Assembly: GCA_023410905.1 (NCBI GenBank)
Contig: JAEYPL010000050.1
Span: forward strand, 1 to 64,000
Direction: 5' to 3'
DNA length: 64,000 bases
Origin: Pseudomonadota bacterium
GTDB lineage: Bacteria; Pseudomonadota; Alphaproteobacteria; Rhizobiales; Hyphomicrobiaceae
Shown: positions 36,187-46,503 of the stretch, one piece after another
Numbering within the stretch: the first letter of the stretch is position 1
How the letters are laid out: the number at the start of each line of letters is the position of its first letter
The notes under the pieces: generated by a model
The model's database searches: none
What the model saw: the letters and a program-made list of their open reading frames with translations, nothing else
Told to the model about the DNA's origin: nothing
Position numbers and translations under genes: made by a program

Positions 36187-37716
36187 TCAGCGCCGTACGC
36201 TTGAGCGAGGATCCCCAACCTGCTCGATCGCTGCCCGATGTGGGGCATTTGGGGAGTGCGCGGTGTTGGTCTCCTTCGGCAGACTGCGCCACGGAATATC
36301 GACTTGTAAGCTACCACCAGCGAAGTCGCCCTGGGGTTGGGCAAATGTGACCTTTATTGTGTCGCCCGGCTGAAGCTGAGTGGCTTCCGTTGCCTCGATT
36401 TCGATCACGCCGCCTTTAACTTGGCGAATGATGGCGTAGCTGATCTCCGGCTTGCCCGAGGCGTCCGTGCCGCCCATGCCAACCAAGCGCATCGGCGTGG
36501 ATGCTGCTTGGCTCCGAGTCTCAATGAGCAGCTGTTCGGTGACAGCAGTCTCTTGGTGAACTTCCTGCAAGCGCGTCTCGGCGTTCTGGAGTTCGATGGT
36601 CAGATCATTGGCTCGCTTGTTGTCGAATTCGATTTTGGAGAGCATGACCCGGCTCACTTCCTGCCGAGCCCGCGTGCGCTCGCTCTCCATCCGGAGCCTT
36701 TCGCCTTCGAGCTGTGCGAGGTTCCGCCTGAGGCCGAGCAGCCGCGGCTGCGTTGCCAGCCCTCGATCGGAGAGATGCTCAATGCCGTTGAGCTCTGACT
36801 TCAGCAGGTCAATTTGAGTCTGATGCGCGTCGAGGCGCTTGCCGAGCATATCGACTTCCTGCACGAGGAAACTCTGGAGCTGCTGCAGAGCCATCACTTG
36901 AGTTTCATAGGCTTTGCGACGCAACTCGAATACGCTTTGCTCCTTCGCCATCAGCGATGCCGTAAATTCGACCTTGTAGGGACGGCGCGTCATGCGCAAA
37001 TCGGCCGGGAAGGCAATACGGTCAGCGTGGGCAAGTTCGGCCTCAAGGCGAGCTCTACGTGCAGTCAGGCGCTCACGCTCCTGAAGGAGGCGATCATAGT
37101 TACCTGATGTGCTGACGAACTCACGCTCCAGGCGAAGCCCGTTCGCTGCGCTTCCTTTATAGAGACCGCCGCTGCGACTCACGCCCTGAAGCACTGTCAT
37201 GCCGGGGGCAAATGGATACTCGCCAGCGCGTTCGACATGACCCGTAACGAAGATGGGGCGGAACTCGGTAATCTCAACGCTGGCGTGAGGCACGGCGCCT
37301 AGGTTTAGGCGCTTTGCCAAGTTGTGGGAAATCAACGTAGCCAGCTCTGAGGTAGTATAGCCGGCGGCCTTCACTTGACCGAGTAGCGGCAGCGACAGCG
37401 TGCCAGCAGGATCGATCGTGTAAACTTGGTTCAACGCAGTCCATGTGAACAACTCGTCACGGGCAGGGCGCCACTCGAAGACCTGAATGCGAAGCTTGTC
37501 GCTGATCCCAAGACGATAGTTATCGCCAAGGACCACGTTTTCGCCGGCCTCAGCCTTTGGCGGCCCCGATGCACCCGCCGAAGAAACCGGCTGCAGGGCG
37601 AAGCAGGCGCCGGCCAATATGGCTAAGGCAGTGCCACGAGCGAGAACGCTCGTGAACTGCGCAATTCCGCCATTCGGCGAGGCTTGGCGATAGTTCTGCT
37701 CAATGAGCTGTGACAT
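36187..37716 (-). CDS. exoF: ExoF-like polysaccharide export protein
   Basis: A 509-residue secreted protein. A long n-region is followed by a signal core (ALAILAGACFALQPV) and a cleavage site near SSAGA. Residues ~60-180 are the Poly_export domain (YRLGISDKLRIQVFEW, TIDPAGTLSLPLLGQVKAAG) followed by an SLBB-type repeat (FVTGHVERAGEYPFAPGMTVLQG). A central coiled-coil (~200-400) and a final SLBB-like stretch follow (LQPGDTIKVTF). This extended architecture matches rhizobial ExoF, the Wza-like component of succinoglycan export, rather than short Wza. It would pair with the Wzz-like protein in the export channel. Confidence 0.87.
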   Translation of the reverse strand: MSQLIEQNYRQASPNGGIAQFTSVLARGTALAILAGACFALQPVSSAGASGPPKAEAGENVVLGDNYRLGISDKLRIQVFEWRPARDELFTWTALNQVYTIDPAGTLSLPLLGQVKAAGYTTSELATLISHNLAKRLNLGAVPHASVEITEFRPIFVTGHVERAGEYPFAPGMTVLQGVSRSGGLYKGSAANGLRLEREFVSTSGNYDRLLQERERLTARRARLEAELAHADRIAFPADLRMTRRPYKVEFTASLMAKEQSVFELRRKAYETQVMALQQLQSFLVQEVDMLGKRLDAHQTQIDLLKSELNGIEHLSDRGLATQPRLLGLRRNLAQLEGERLRMESERTRARQEVSRVMLSKIEFDNKRANDLTIELQNAETRLQEVHQETAVTEQLLIETRSQAASTPMRLVGMGGTDASGKPEISYAIIRQVKGGVIEIEATEATQLQPGDTIKVTFAQPQGDFAGGSLQVDIPWRSLPKETNTAHSPNAPHRAAIEQVGDPRSSVRR

Positions 37717-38312
37717 GGCTCAGGACTTTCCCGCTTAGTCCAGTGCTGCATAGTTGCGAAACGCACAAATCGGCGAATGCGAATTTCGTGCCATACTCTG
37801 TGTTGCCGGCGACGCTATCCGAGGTGTCAACTATAGAAGCGTGCACTCTGAACTCGGCGACTTGCTACTGACAACACACAGCCAGGCTGAAACTCATCTT
37901 CGCTCAACTTATCCCATCGCAACGCAAGCAAGGGACAGAGTGCGACGCTGGCAAAATAGCACGTGGGCCAACCATCCCCAGCTCGCCATAAGGAGACTGT
38001 TGGGTAGCTCTATTGATGCGATGCAACACTGAGTTCGCCTTAAGGGGTACGCACATCTACGCCTTAGGATTAGATCTCCCAAAAAGGCGCTATGAGGCGC
38101 ACACGCCGCAAGCGCCATCACTTGTAAGGTGCTCAGCTGGGGAGTGGAGCCCCTCAACCAGAAGGTAGGAAATTATTAGCGAAACTTTGTTGGTGAACGG
38201 CTCCGACGTTAATTGCCTTCAAGTGCGATGTGTGTAACCTATATCGTCGGGTAGTCATTTAAGCGGATCTGCCCCAGCTAGGTGTAGCCGACAAAAATTC
38301 TATGATTGAACT
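37717..38312. other. Intergenic region between exoF-like and glycosyltransferase genes
   Basis: About 600 bases between two divergent genes. No convincing gene is seen on either strand. Both promoters should be here; no specific repeat or operator is recognised. Confidence 0.45.
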
Positions 38313-39566
38313 ATGCGAAATCATCGCATGAGGCGCTTTCACATTGTCTCAATGCGTTCCGAAACATCGGTGGCCGATGTCGGGCGCCAGAAAGTGCTCA
38401 GCCAATTAAGGGCGGCTCTAGTTGGCACGAATTGGGACGCTAACTGGCTAAGGTTCAATCGACCGGATCGGCGTTGGTTAGCCATTGGCCGCGGGGTCGT
38501 GCGTTGGATTGGCGCGGCGCTTCGAGGACGCGTCCTGCCGCTGCAGAGTTGCCTAGCGCTTCAAGGCGAATTCGAAATCCCGGAGGCCTCCGCTATAAGC
38601 CCTGACAGCGATCCAGTCGTATATATCGATGGGGTACGCCTGTCCCATCTTGGCGTGCCACTGAAAAGGCAGCTCGGCGCGCGCTTGATCGTCGATTTCG
38701 ATGATCTCATGAGCAGGCGCGTAAGCCGAATGAGGAAGCGAAAAGAAACATTCTCCTCGGGCGCTTTCCGGGATTTTTTTCCAGCGTTCGCCGAGCCAGC
38801 GTTGGCCAAAGGTCGGCCTATTCTGAATTTGCTCTATTACGCTGAGAAGTGTCTATTACGTAGATCCGAGATATGGGCCTCACGGGAAGCAGATGCGATC
38901 GTGTTTGCATCACCTTTCGAGGCGCGTTTGTTCGAGCGATTCTTGCGCCGCTATGCGCCTCCGCCTGCCTCGCTGCAGTTACTCGTTCTGGGGCCTTGTG
39001 TTCGCGACACTGCGCAGGTCAAGTCAATTTTCCAAGCGTCCGAACCGGATCTCCGCTTCGTGTTTATCGGATCCGATACGTTCGAACAGAACAGGGTGGC
39101 GGTGAATGAAATAATTCAGCTGGCAGAAGCTGGGAGCTTGGCCGTGTCGACATTCATCGGCGGGCGGATGGTAGGGCACTATCCACCTGCGCCTGGCGTG
39201 ACCTTCTGCGGTTATATAGAATCTTTGAAGGATTTCTATCGCCCGGGAAGTATTTTGTTGGTTCCTAAGTCCGTGCGAGGTGGCTTGAAAACCAAAACAT
39301 TCGAGGCCTTTGATTACGGCGTGCCGATTATCGGGTCATATGAGGCCCTGGAGGGATTTGAAGGCCATTATCCGTGGCGCCTAAGGCCTGATGACCTCCG
39401 GGCCCTAGTAGGTAATGCTCATGCGCTTCGCGCCGGGTATTCCGATGCCCTGGCCGCTGGGATGGAGATATGTAGCGAGCAATACTCTTTCCGGATATTC
39501 AGGCAGAGACTGCTGGGCTTCTTAAACGGTAGAGATAGCCAAGCACTCGGGGCCAGGACTGCCTAG
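38313..39566 (+). CDS. GT-B (GT4-like) glycosyltransferase
   Basis: A 417-residue protein. The C-terminal half shows a GT-B nucleotide-sugar lobe with KSVRGGLKTKTFEAFDYGVPIIGSYEALEGF near residue 330, containing the glutamate typical of the E-x7-E region, and RFVFIGSDTFEQNR before it. The N-terminal half is less conserved. It probably transfers a sugar onto the growing repeat unit in the cytoplasm. An alternative start at 38328 is possible. It is convergent with the membrane protein gene at 39654, with an inverted repeat between them. Confidence 0.8.
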   Translation: MRNHRMRRFHIVSMRSETSVADVGRQKVLSQLRAALVGTNWDANWLRFNRPDRRWLAIGRGVVRWIGAALRGRVLPLQSCLALQGEFEIPEASAISPDSDPVVYIDGVRLSHLGVPLKRQLGARLIVDFDDLMSRRVSRMRKRKETFSSGAFRDFFPAFAEPALAKGRPILNLLYYAEKCLLRRSEIWASREADAIVFASPFEARLFERFLRRYAPPPASLQLLVLGPCVRDTAQVKSIFQASEPDLRFVFIGSDTFEQNRVAVNEIIQLAEAGSLAVSTFIGGRMVGHYPPAPGVTFCGYIESLKDFYRPGSILLVPKSVRGGLKTKTFEAFDYGVPIIGSYEALEGFEGHYPWRLRPDDLRALVGNAHALRAGYSDALAAGMEICSEQYSFRIFRQRLLGFLNGRDSQALGARTA

Positions 39567-39585
39567 TGTTCTCAATCACCGATTG

Positions 39586-39638
39586 GCAATGATTGAGCGG
39601 AGGCTCCAGAGCCAGCGCATGGCCCGCTCAATCATTGC
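39586..39638. terminator. Bidirectional inverted-repeat terminator
   Basis: Perfect 15-base arms GCAATGATTGAGCGG (39586-39600) and CCGCTCAATCATTGC (39624-39638) with a 23-base spacer that itself contains GGCTC-CA-GAGCC. It sits between the convergent stops at 39566 and 39654, the right position for terminating both transcripts. No strong T-run follows. Confidence 0.7.
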
Positions 39639-39653
39639 AATATTTCGACCGGT

Positions 39654-41372
39654 TCAGGGAAAGCTGGAAGGCAACTTCGTCTTATCGATCTCGAAAGTCT
39701 TGCCCGTTGGGCCGTCGGCTACCACCGTCGCATAAGCTCTGAGAAATCTACCGAATGATGCGAGTTGCTCTGACGCACCATCGACGTCGATGCGTTGAGG
39801 TAGGGGCCTCGGGCTGACTGTGGCATCGAGGGCAAACACGCGTCCCCCTGTGGTCTTGAGTTTGAGCAGCATTTCCTTCGGTGTGAGTGCGACATAGGCT
39901 CCAACGTGCCAGCGTTGCACGAATGCATTTTGCCCATCAAAATACATGAAATTGAGGAATGGATCTTCCGTGCGATGGCTTTGCCGTCGAGCGATAGGAT
40001 ATCGGAGGATCCTCATCCTATCGAACCAATCGCTTTTCTCCCCGGTCGTTAAAATCCAATCTCCCTGATCCGCATTTGCACGGATCCATGCGCTGCGGGA
40101 TGCGAAAAGGTCTCCCTTGTCGTTCCAGAAGATTCCGAGCCCCCCAATGATGTTATGGAGCAAAAGGATTAGCGCGGTCGCCGCCAAATAGGATGGCCTA
40201 TCTCTCAGTGGCTCGAAGACGAATGCGGTAATAATTATAGTGGCTGGTACGAGCGATAATATCCATACCTCTCTTTCTGCGGGGTTGAGTATGATATTGA
40301 CTGCGCCAGCAAGAATAAGCCAGGCAAACGCAAAGGTGATTGCCGCATCGAGCGGCCGGCGTTCCTTTCGCATTATGGCCGCGCTGATCATGAACGTAAA
40401 CCAAGCCATGGCGAGAATGAAAGTAACGACGGCGGCGCTGCTTAGCGGATAATTCCGAGCGGCGAAAAAAATACTCTCCGCATAGTAGTGATGATACGGC
40501 ATCTTTTGCGCGAGCATCGTATCGACGCCTGGAAGGCCGTATAGCGATATGATTGATGTAAAATCATGAAGGATAGCGGCGCCTGCCTTCACTAAGGAGG
40601 ATGCGCCGAACACCGGAGGATCAAATTCGCTGCTTCGGGCAAAAATCAAAGCGCGAATATCGTGTGGTGTAGGGATGCGACCTGACGCTCCCCCGAGGGA
40701 GAGTGCTAGGATGAGTAGGTAGGTTCCAACGCCCGCCGCACCGTAGGCTAAATACTGCACATAGTAACGTCGATTGACAAATAGTACCGTAGCCGCAAAA
40801 AAAAGTGCCAGCGCGATGGGTTGATAATAACCCACAGCTATGCCACTCAGAGCTCCAAGAAGAAGGCAGCGAGTTGCTGTCAGGGACGGCTGTCGGATGT
40901 AGAAGAATATTAAATTTACGCACAGTAGCGTAAGAAATATGGCTCCTATATAAACCTCCACTTCATTTGCGTATCGCAGGAAGCCATACGAAAATGCGAG
41001 CGTTGCCGAGCCGGCGATGCTTGCCGGTTTGCTCAGCTCAAATGCGCTCCTGAAAAGCCTGTACAGGAGAAGCACCGATCCGGCGGCGAAGAGGGAGCCG
41101 AGCAACCCCAGGACTGCATAGACGCCCCAGTCCAGCCCCAAGAAGTCTAATGTTCGATACACAGCTCTATTGAGGCGGTAGAAAAGCAGAAGCCTCGCAT
41201 CGTGATTATGCCAGAAGGGCGTCACTTCCGCGTCGGCCGAGAAGGCAAGTGTATCGACAGATTCGACCCTGTTTGTGACGCCGGAGGTGAAATAGAAGAG
41301 GACGAGAAAGCAAAACAGCGCCACCCGGCGGGTGCGGTCGAGACTCAGTATGGGGTGCTCGATGGTTGGCAT
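39654..41372 (-). CDS. Large GT-C-like multipass membrane protein
   Basis: A 572-residue protein with about 11 membrane segments followed by a ~150-residue soluble domain. The periplasmic loop after helix 1 has TLAFSADAEVTPFWHNHDARLLLFYRLNRAVY, and a later stretch GFLRYANEVEVYIGA recalls SHWYFASVPESYAL of the protein at 28074. The soluble tail holds DWILTTGEKSDWFDRMRILRY. It is probably a glycosyltransferase that uses a lipid-linked sugar, but no catalytic residues can be assigned. The gene appears richer in A and T than its neighbours, hinting at separate acquisition. Confidence 0.6.
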   Translation of the reverse strand: MPTIEHPILSLDRTRRVALFCFLVLFYFTSGVTNRVESVDTLAFSADAEVTPFWHNHDARLLLFYRLNRAVYRTLDFLGLDWGVYAVLGLLGSLFAAGSVLLLYRLFRSAFELSKPASIAGSATLAFSYGFLRYANEVEVYIGAIFLTLLCVNLIFFYIRQPSLTATRCLLLGALSGIAVGYYQPIALALFFAATVLFVNRRYYVQYLAYGAAGVGTYLLILALSLGGASGRIPTPHDIRALIFARSSEFDPPVFGASSLVKAGAAILHDFTSIISLYGLPGVDTMLAQKMPYHHYYAESIFFAARNYPLSSAAVVTFILAMAWFTFMISAAIMRKERRPLDAAITFAFAWLILAGAVNIILNPAEREVWILSLVPATIIITAFVFEPLRDRPSYLAATALILLLHNIIGGLGIFWNDKGDLFASRSAWIRANADQGDWILTTGEKSDWFDRMRILRYPIARRQSHRTEDPFLNFMYFDGQNAFVQRWHVGAYVALTPKEMLLKLKTTGGRVFALDATVSPRPLPQRIDVDGASEQLASFGRFLRAYATVVADGPTGKTFEIDKTKLPSSFP

Positions 41373-41438
41373 GATGGGATGCTTAGCGTCACCTTCCGAC
41401 GTCTAGTTCTGATGTTTTTCAAGGCGTGCCGGGGTCAT

Positions 41439-42611
41439 TCAGCGAGTGTCAGTCACGTGCGTGTTCGCCGCAGGGCGCTGCATCCACTCATCGACAGGGC
41501 GGCCTGCGACGATGCCTGCGATGCGCTGGCTCGCGTGGCCATCGCCGTAGGGGTTGTGAGCGCGCGACATTTCCAGATAGGCCGACTTGTTGAGTAGCAC
41601 GCTCGAAACAGCATCAACAATCCGGTTGCGGTTTGTTCCCACCAGACGGACGGTTCCCGCCTCGACAGCCTCTGGTCTCTCTGTGACATTCCGCATGACG
41701 AAAACTGGCTTCCCGAGCGACGGTGCCTCTTCTTGGATCCCGCCGCTGTCAGTCAGAATGACATGCGATTGTTGCATCAGGTAAACGAAAGGCAAATAAT
41801 CCAATGGTTCGATCAGTCGTGCGTTTTTAACGCCGCCGAGAATCTCGCGGACTGGTTTCTGTACATTCGGGTTCAAGTGCACAGGATAGACAACCATCAA
41901 ATCGTGAGTTCTTGCGAGTTCCGCGATTGCTTCGCATAGCTGTTGGAAGGGTTCGCCGAAATTCTCCCGCCGATGCCCTGTCACGAGTAGCAGAGGGCGA
42001 CCGACTTCCAAGTATGGAAATTGAGCCCGAAGAGATGCGGACAGATCCGGACGTTCTTTTATGATCTGGGTTGTTGCAAAAAGCGCATCGATGACCGTGT
42101 TGCCGGTTACGTGTATCCGAGCGGGGTCGATATTTTCGGCCAACAGATTACTGCGGGAGCTACTGGTTGGAGCAAAAAACTGATCGGCGATTACATCCGT
42201 GACGCGGCGATTTACTTCCTCAGGCCATGGCTGCAATGGGTCACCGGAGCGGAGCCCTGCCTCGATATGGGAGACCGGAATCTTCTGGTAGTAGCAGGCC
42301 AGTGTCGTGGCGAGTGTTGTGCTCGTATCGCCATGAACGAAGACACGGTCGGGGCGCGCTTCCGACAAGACAGACTCAAGCCTATTGAGAATGGCGCAAG
42401 TGATGCCCGTCAACCCCTGGGCGGTGGTCATGATGTCGAGGTCGTATTTTGGCGCCAACTCAAACAATGAGAGCACTTGGTCGAGCATCTGACGATGCTG
42501 TGCCGTCACGCAGACCTCGACGGTCGCTCCTGGCTCCTGCTCCAGAGCCTTTACAACTGGCGCCATCTTGATGGCCTCGGGGCGCGTCCCGAAGACGACG
42601 AGAAGCTTCAT
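41439..42611 (-). CDS. wecB: UDP-N-acetylglucosamine 2-epimerase (non-hydrolysing)
   Basis: A 390-residue GT-B-fold enzyme that interconverts UDP-GlcNAc and UDP-ManNAc. It begins [19 protein letters not shown], then has [35 protein letters not shown] and [19 protein letters not shown], all family hallmarks. The ATG at 42611 is preferred; 42626 would add MNGTD. It would supply UDP-ManNAc or a uronic acid derivative for the polysaccharide; the usual partner wecC is not visible in the window. Confidence 0.95.
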   Translation of the reverse strand: MKLLVVFGTRPEAIKMAPVVKALEQEPGATVEVCVTAQHRQMLDQVLSLFELAPKYDLDIMTTAQGLTGITCAILNRLESVLSEARPDRVFVHGDTSTTLATTLACYYQKIPVSHIEAGLRSGDPLQPWPEEVNRRVTDVIADQFFAPTSSSRSNLLAENIDPARIHVTGNTVIDALFATTQIIKERPDLSASLRAQFPYLEVGRPLLLVTGHRRENFGEPFQQLCEAIAELARTHDLMVVYPVHLNPNVQKPVREILGGVKNARLIEPLDYLPFVYLMQQSHVILTDSGGIQEEAPSLGKPVFVMRNVTERPEAVEAGTVRLVGTNRNRIVDAVSSVLLNKSAYLEMSRAHNPYGDGHASQRIAGIVAGRPVDEWMQRPAANTHVTDTR

Positions 42612-43359
42612 GTCAGTTCCGTTCATGAAACGCCGGTATCGGGCGGCGCGCTTGAGCTAAGGCCATAAGGTACTCCGTATCTCCCCGGCTGTAGGGGAGC
42701 GGCTGCATTCTACTTCCTCGTTATCCGCTCGCTTAACGGAACCCCGGATGACTGCCCTTCCGAGATGCCCGAGAGCAACTTCGTTCCAAAATGGTGCAAT
42801 TGGCTCCTTTCGATCCGAATTGTTGTGGGGCGGATTGATTCTCAGCTTAATTCCAAGTCACTGCAAAAGGCGTGTCATCTCGGAGCTTCAATCCAAAGGC
42901 CTGTAAGGCGAGCTATGCCCCTTTCTCCGCTTGTGTGTAAATAGCTTGCATGGCAATGTTCTGCATCATTGCGATAGCGCTGGTGGGCCGACAGGTTGGG
43001 AAGGCATTGATACCGCCGGTAGTGGCGGCACGATACTTGCGATCACGCCAGGAGCGTGAAGGCATGTCATTCGGGGGCATCCCAAGGTGCATGTGTTTGT
43101 GCTGATGGATCGCGTTGTGCGGTCCGTACGCGCGCGATGGGCGAGCTGAATTCAGTTTGTTTGAGCCTGAAGCACCGATCAAAGAGATAGGTTATAGGGG
43201 CTGCAAATGATAAAGTAGGTGCCCAGCAGGGCCGGAAGGAAATGAAAAATCACTCAATCATGATGCTCGCCGCCCGAGGTTTACGCCTGCCAGTTTTGTT
43301 AAAGCTGCAGAGTGCCTCTGGTTGTAGCACTGCGTTCTAACTCGGTTACTGGTGCATTT
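42612..43359. other. Long intergenic region between wecB and the deacetylase-GT2 operon
   Basis: About 750 bases with no supported gene. An 89-residue frame on the minus strand (42913-43182) lacks family similarity. A short stretch near 42947-42980 holds TGCATGGCAATGTTCTGCATCATTGC, with two TGCA cores, weakly resembling the dyad found upstream of the LuxR-type regulators. Promoters of the two divergent units should lie here. Confidence 0.4.
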
Positions 43360-45072
43360 ATGCAGAGTTCCAGCGTATCTCCAACGCCGCCGCGCAACAT
43401 CTTGTCGGTTAACTTGGAGGACTACTTCCAAGTCGAGGCTATGCGAGAGGTGATCCCGCAGCGCTATTGGCCTCGGTTTGCACTGCGCGTTGAGAAGTCG
43501 ACGATCGCAACGCTCGATCTCTTGGATCGCCACAATCAAAAGGCGACGTTCTTTGTTCTCGGATGGATTGCGGAGCGCTGCCCGGACTTGATCGCGGAGG
43601 TGGCGCGGCGTGGTCACGACGTCGCGAGTAGGGGCTATTTCCACCGTCACTACGCGCAGTTCTCCCAGGAAGAGTTCCGTGCGGACTTCGTGCGTTCTCG
43701 CCATGCGATCGAGAGTGCGTCGGGCCAGCGCGTCCTCGGCTATCGTATGGCGGCGGGCACCCTTCCGTTGGACGACCTGCGGCCATATGAAATCTTAGCC
43801 CAAGAGGGCGTGAAGTACGATTCCAGCGCGCGGCCATTCGGCATGGGCTTCATCGGTCGGCCGGAATGGTGCAAGATCCGGAAGATCGAAAGGAACGACT
43901 GGTCACTCACCGAGGTGCCGCTGTCGTCCGATATGGTACTTGGCGTTCCCGTGCCTATTACGGGAGGTAACTACCTGCGGCAGATGCCGAAGGCGCTCTA
44001 CGATTGGCGCCTCTCGAGCTATATGCGGGGCAGCGCCGAGCCTTGGCATCTCTACTTCCATACTTGGGAGATCGATCCGGATCAGCCACGCGTCTCCGCG
44101 GCAAAGCGACTGAGCCAGATAAGGCACTACCGCAATCTCGAGAAGATGAACGAGCGCATCGAGGGATTTCTCGCGGAGCACCGTTTCAGCAGCATTGCCG
44201 ATCATTTGGCGCTTGTGTCTGAGCCGGCAGTCGCCCGTTCTCGGGGGGACGCGGCATCGCCGCCCGTAACGGTCTTGGGGGGCGGAACGAACATCACGAT
44301 CGTCGTGCCCTGTTACAATGAGGAGATCACGCTTCCCTATCTTGCGGGCAATCTTGCGTCGTTCGCGGCCGAGACTGCGGGCCGCTTCGACCTTTCCTAT
44401 ATCTTTGTCGACGACGGAAGCGCGGACGGAACGTGGGCGAAGCTGCAGGAGCTCTTCGGGCACCGGAGCGACTGTCAGCTGATCAGGCATCCCAAGAACA
44501 AGGGCATCGCGGCGGCGACGATGACAGGCATTCGTGCCGCAAAGGACGAGATCGTATGCGGGATCGACTGCGACTGCAGTTTCGACCCACACGAGCTGGC
44601 TAAGATGATCCCACTTCTGACGCCAGACGTGGATATGGTTCAAGCGTCACCCTACCACCCAAAGGGCGGCGTCATGAACGTTCCTGGCTGGCGCCTTGCG
44701 CTCTCGAAGAATCTGTCACGCATTTACAATCGTATTCTCATTCACCGCTTCGCGAGTTACACGGCTTGCTTCCGCGTGTACCGGCGCTCGAAGATGCTGC
44801 CGTTGGAGGTCTCCAATGGTGGGTTCATGGGCATCATGGAGATGTTCATCCTGCTGGATCAGAGCGGCTCGAAGATCGTGGAGTTCCCCACAGTCCTGGA
44901 GACGCGTCTCCTCGGGGTGTCGAAGATGAAGACACTCTCCGTAATTGGCAATCATCTCGGTATGATCAAGGAACTCGTCTTCTCGCGTCCTGAGGTCCTG
45001 AGGCGAGCTGGTGTCGGCGGGCAGGTTCTATCTGCCGTCAAGCCGCAGAATGTATCGCGTGAAGCTTCATGA
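43360..45072 (+). CDS. Pseudo-polysaccharide-deacetylase fused to GT2 glycosyltransferase
   Basis: A 570-residue fusion (ATG at 43360; an earlier start adds 16 residues). Residues ~12-290 match the XrtA/PEP-CTERM-type NodB deacetylases, but the catalytic motifs are altered: D-x-E-D is NLED (Asn18), the first metal His of GH-x-x-ASH is Arg91 (VASRGYFH), GYRAPSF is GYRMAAG (residues 127-133), and HPWE is HTWE. Residues ~310-540 are an intact GT2 domain with VVPCYNEE, FVDDGSADGT and CDCSFDPHE, of the DPM1/ArnC type. The deacetylase part probably binds or scaffolds rather than hydrolyses. First gene of the operon through 47975; ATGA overlap with the next gene. Confidence 0.85.
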   Translation: MQSSSVSPTPPRNILSVNLEDYFQVEAMREVIPQRYWPRFALRVEKSTIATLDLLDRHNQKATFFVLGWIAERCPDLIAEVARRGHDVASRGYFHRHYAQFSQEEFRADFVRSRHAIESASGQRVLGYRMAAGTLPLDDLRPYEILAQEGVKYDSSARPFGMGFIGRPEWCKIRKIERNDWSLTEVPLSSDMVLGVPVPITGGNYLRQMPKALYDWRLSSYMRGSAEPWHLYFHTWEIDPDQPRVSAAKRLSQIRHYRNLEKMNERIEGFLAEHRFSSIADHLALVSEPAVARSRGDAASPPVTVLGGGTNITIVVPCYNEEITLPYLAGNLASFAAETAGRFDLSYIFVDDGSADGTWAKLQELFGHRSDCQLIRHPKNKGIAAATMTGIRAAKDEIVCGIDCDCSFDPHELAKMIPLLTPDVDMVQASPYHPKGGVMNVPGWRLALSKNLSRIYNRILIHRFASYTACFRVYRRSKMLPLEVSNGGFMGIMEMFILLDQSGSKIVEFPTVLETRLLGVSKMKTLSVIGNHLGMIKELVFSRPEVLRRAGVGGQVLSAVKPQNVSREAS

Positions 45073-46490
45073 GTGCAGTTGAACGCTTTGAAGGCACCGC
45101 GCCCGATGGCAACTCGGCAGTCGCTCCTCTGTCTGCGAAAAAGGAGCGCTGGTGCATCGTAGGTGGCGGCATGCTGGGGCTCGCGCTGGCTCATAAGCTT
45201 GCGGCTCCTGATCGCGAAATCACCATACTGGAGGCCTCCGACAGATTTGGAGGTCTGGCAGACGCGTGGAAGCTCGGCCCTGTAACCTGGGACCGGCACT
45301 ATCACGTGGCCTTGTTGTCGGACAGCAAACTCGGCGCGCTGCTCGCCGATATCGGTCTCGACAAGCAGATGAATTGGACGACGACGAAAACGGACTTCTA
45401 CACCGGTGGCCATTTTTATCCGCTCAACAATGCGATCGACTACCTTCGCTTCAAGCCGCTAAATTTGATCGAAAAGTCGCGCTTGGCCTTCACGATCCTC
45501 TATGCGGCGCGTATCAAGAACGGCGTCCGGCTGGAGAGTATTCCCGTTGATAGGTGGTTGACTAAGCTCTCGGGGCGCGGCGCCTACGAGCAGGTATGGC
45601 GCCCATTGCTTCGCGCGAAGCTCGGTTCCAACCACAAGATCGTCTCCGCTTCATTCATCTGGTCCGTTATCAATCGTTTCTATGCAGCTCGCCGATCCGG
45701 CCTGAAGACTGAGATGTTTGGAACGGTGACGGGTGGATACGCGAACATCATCGACGCTCTAATGAAGAGTCTGGGGAGACGCGGCGTGGTGGCTCGCGAG
45801 AATTGCCCCGTGCAATCGATACGTTCGAGCGGTAGTGGTATCGAAATCATTGCCGCTGACTGGAGAGCGGCTTTCGATCACGTCGTTGTCACGGCTGCGG
45901 GCCCTCTGGCGGCACGCATGTGCCCGGATCTCAGCGCGCCAGAGCGGGATCGCTTAGCCGCCGCGCGCTATCAAGGAGTGGTCTGCTCATCTCTACTCCT
46001 CAAGAAGCCGCTGCGCGGTCGCTATCTCACCTACATCGCTGACGAGAACATCCCCTTTACCGGCGTGATCGAGATGACTGCGGTCGTCGATCCCAAGGAG
46101 TTTGGTGGGCGTTCCCTCGTCTATCTGCCGACGTACGTACCATCGGACGATCAGCTGTTCGAAATTTCCGACGAGGAGATACGCCGGCGCTGTGTTACCG
46201 CTCTTAGTAAGATGTACGCCACGTTCTCAGAGGATGACATCTCGGCGTTCCGCGTCTCGCGCGCACGAAATGTCATGGCCGTGCAGTCCCTCAACTACTC
46301 CCAGAAAGTCCCCCCTATGGAGACCACCATTCCTGGGCTCCACATTGTCAACTCGTCTCAGATCATCAACGGAAATCTCAATGTCGACGAGACGATTGGG
46401 CTTGCCGAGAAGGCTTACCAGGCTCTCGTGAAGGTCGACGCGATGCGATCATCATCTGCTCATGCAATGCCAGAACGCCGGTCAGCCTAG
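45069..46490 (+). CDS. FAD-dependent oxidoreductase (protoporphyrinogen-oxidase-like / UGM-like)
   Basis: A 473-residue flavoprotein. It has the dinucleotide-binding motif IVGGGMLGLALAHKL near residue 28, then EASDRFGGLA, and a C-terminal FAD contact region HIVNSSQIINGNLNVDETIGLAEKAY. It belongs to the amine oxidase / protoporphyrinogen oxidase-like group, members of which occur in polysaccharide loci next to GT2 and deacetylase genes. Its substrate may be a lipid- or nucleotide-linked sugar; this is inferred from position only. ATGA overlap (45069-45072) couples it to the fusion gene upstream. Confidence 0.8.
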   Translation: MSAVERFEGTAPDGNSAVAPLSAKKERWCIVGGGMLGLALAHKLAAPDREITILEASDRFGGLADAWKLGPVTWDRHYHVALLSDSKLGALLADIGLDKQMNWTTTKTDFYTGGHFYPLNNAIDYLRFKPLNLIEKSRLAFTILYAARIKNGVRLESIPVDRWLTKLSGRGAYEQVWRPLLRAKLGSNHKIVSASFIWSVINRFYAARRSGLKTEMFGTVTGGYANIIDALMKSLGRRGVVARENCPVQSIRSSGSGIEIIAADWRAAFDHVVVTAAGPLAARMCPDLSAPERDRLAAARYQGVVCSSLLLKKPLRGRYLTYIADENIPFTGVIEMTAVVDPKEFGGRSLVYLPTYVPSDDQLFEISDEEIRRRCVTALSKMYATFSEDDISAFRVSRARNVMAVQSLNYSQKVPPMETTIPGLHIVNSSQIINGNLNVDETIGLAEKAYQALVKVDAMRSSSAHAMPERRSA

Positions 46491-46503
46491 TCAGAGGTAG
46501 AGG

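Noticed and set aside
42913..43182. 89-residue minus-strand frame upstream of the deacetylase-GT2 operon
   Set aside because: No recognisable family and no ribosome site; probably chance in a promoter region.
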